From Ophioderma brevispina (lineage: Eukaryota; Echinodermata; Ophiuroidea; Amphilepidida; Ophiodermatidae), in assembly GCA_023653785.1 (NCBI GenBank), contig JAMKCH010014168.1:36265-100264 (forward strand): a stretch of 64,000 bases of DNA, given 5' to 3'. Positions 1-64,000 of the stretch are shown here, piece after piece. A program made the position numbers and the translations under genes. The notes under the pieces are model-generated. The model saw only the letters and a program-made list of their open reading frames with translations, did no database searches and was not told where the DNA came from. The first letter of the stretch is position 1; every line of letters begins with the position of its first letter.

Positions 1-166
1 AGTGCAGTCACTTGCCCCACGGAAGTAGCTGTGGCTCAAAGTGTATCATTGCTTGTGAAAAGCACAAGCACTCACGTATGCGTGCAAACACATGGATGCA
101 CGCATGCATGCACGCGCACACACGTACACACACACTCGCTCTCACTCTATGTCGCCATTCTCTTAC

Positions 167-62345
<62,179 letters not shown>

Positions 62346-64000
62346 CTGTAAAGTAATAAAAAGAGAAATATAATGGTTAGTTAGATTGTTGTCACTCATT
62401 TAGCTAAAAGAGCAACAAAGATTTGGTTGAAGGAGGACTCAAATTGGCGGCCTTGCTCTTTTAGTAACAGAGCCCTGAAATCGCTGCTTGTCCTTGAGGC
62501 CATGCCTGTAAATCACAGAATCAAATTATCTAAATATATTGACATATTAAAAGCTACGTTCAGAAAAGCACAATCCTAACACCCCATGTCCTACGGAATA
62601 TCCCACTCTCTCCTGGAACATATAGGCTAGTAACAGACAGGGAGTTCGGGCTTGGCAGTTGTCACACTGGGAAGAACATATCAATCCCATATGAGGGACA
62701 ATCCTTTAAGTCACATGTATACCCCTAACACTGCAGGCTGTATATTGTGAGGACTTATCACAGATCACAATATACCACAACTTTCATCATACTTGCACTT
62801 CCATAGACCACAATCTACCACAAAATTTGATTGTGGTATATGCTTAGTAGTTTGATAGATCATAACTATACCAAATTGGAGTAACTCATCATATACCACA
62901 ATATACCACAGTAATAAAACAACACGCGCCACCCTAGGCCCCAATGTCAGGGCGGGCCAGAGAAATTGCGGGCCTCAGTGGGACCTTGGTGTTAAGGCTT
63001 ACATGGTGCGGGTCGGGTGCGGAGTGAACGTGAATATAGCCTACCACACATTATAAGTCAATGATAAGATCACATACCACAAACTACAACAAAATATTGT
63101 AGGTTCTATACCTATCATATACCACAATTACCAAACACAATATTAACCTTGTTGGTATTTTGTGGTCTAGAGCCGTGTTTAAGAGACGGACAGAATTTCA
63201 GTTAACAAGAGGAACACAATTGATACAGAACAACTTCAAAAGTTATGTGCAAGGCAATTGTATCCCACAGCACAACATCATTCATTTGGGGGTTGGCATG
63301 TTAGTAGTAGTATAGTAGTTAGTACCACAAAGTTTTTAAATCCGTTTTGTCCCCGCAACCGGTGGTGGCCGGAGTCACCTCACATCGTAGCATCGCCTTA
63401 TTCCCTCCTTCCACTTCGCCCGATTCAACCGCCTCCCCATCCTCAACCCAACCCCCTACCTCCTCCTCTCCACTTGCTTCCCCTCCTCCATGTCCTCTTT
63501 GGTCGGCCCTATTTCTTTCCCCAAACCACCCACCTCAAACTAAACATGCTCCTCATCTTCCTCAGCACGTGCTCATACCATCTTACACATTCGCCTTCGC
63601 CAGTCGGTCAGCCCCTCTTCCAACCCAACATCTGCTTTCACTATCCTCAGTCTTCTTCCTATCCATAATTTCACACCACACATTGCTCTCTCACCATTGC
63701 TCTCTGCCCTTCTCAAAAAAATCCCCATCTCATTTTCACTCAGGCACCATGTCTCACTCCATACAGCAGCACTGATCTCACACAACACCTGTACACCAAC
63801 ATCCCCTTTCATCTTCCGGAAATCTTCTCGCAAGTACAACTCTCCACATTCTCTAACTTCCACAACCCACCCATACCTTACTCTGGCTGTCACAGCCGCT
63901 TCACATCCACCACACCCGCACCCCACTAATCCTGTCTCCCTATATGTGAACTCCTTCACTGTTATCACCTCGTCACACACTTTTTCCACCTCCCTTCCCC
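62346..64000 (-). other. Intron upstream of exon 1 (incomplete)
   Basis: No upstream myosin exon is seen to the window edge. 62740-63160 is rich in ATACCACAAT words in both orientations. 63360-63990 is a C/T-rich, low-complexity tract; its long frames on both strands are compositional. Confidence 0.7.

Noticed and set aside
63258..63989. Long overlapping frames on both strands
   Set aside because: C/T-rich low-complexity DNA gives long frames in all directions; no conserved protein features.

Overview
This window is animal nuclear DNA, not microbial. It has multi-exon GT-AG genes with kilobase introns, microsatellites, tRNA-derived SINEs, LINE fragments and many small inverted-repeat transposons. 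The repeat spectrum (CA arrays, SINEs ending in a GCGCTATATAAA-type tail, 'taataaacgcc' and 'tgacctttgacc' families) suggests a marine invertebrate, probably a deuterostome such as an echinoderm. The species cannot be settled from the sequence.

One protein-coding gene is recognisable and fills the window. It is a class II myosin heavy chain of the nonmuscle/smooth (zipper/MYH9-10-11) type on the minus strand. Sixteen exons run from the P-loop exon (62345-62228) to the lever-arm/first IQ exon (331-167). They encode nearly the whole motor: P-loop, loop 1, switch I, upper 50K, switch II, relay, lower 50K, loop 2, actin-binding strut, SH helices and converter. The N-terminal exons lie beyond 64,000 and the coiled-coil tail lies before position 1. 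Splice phases agree exon to exon. One intron looks GC-AG, and the loop 1 intron is 21.6 kb.

Eight exons read perfectly (P-loop; 20.9, 19.1, 17.1, 15.3, 11.7, 10.4 and 4.1 kb). The others carry small, mostly compensating indels that garble conserved myosin motifs. This fits patches of uncorrected noisy long-read sequence (gap filling) better than a pseudogene. Two local duplications (32.4-35.0 against 35.5-39.5 kb, and 47.3-48.5 kb) point the same way, or to two haplotypes joined head to tail.

The introns hold three non-LTR retrotransposon remnants (0.5-1.1, 11.2-11.6 and 25.8-28.0 kb, all minus strand), several tRNA-derived SINEs, and a large set of non-autonomous TIR elements. The best defined are a set flanked by TTAA, one with its empty site preserved in the duplicate copy; a GTCGC-rich TIR pair at 14.3 and 57.8 kb; a CGGTCACAC element with a 5-bp duplication at 54.0 kb; and a TA-flanked mariner-like element inserted inside a unit of a dispersed ~90-bp repeat (53-62 kb). 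No RNA gene, CRISPR array, promoter or second host gene could be supported.
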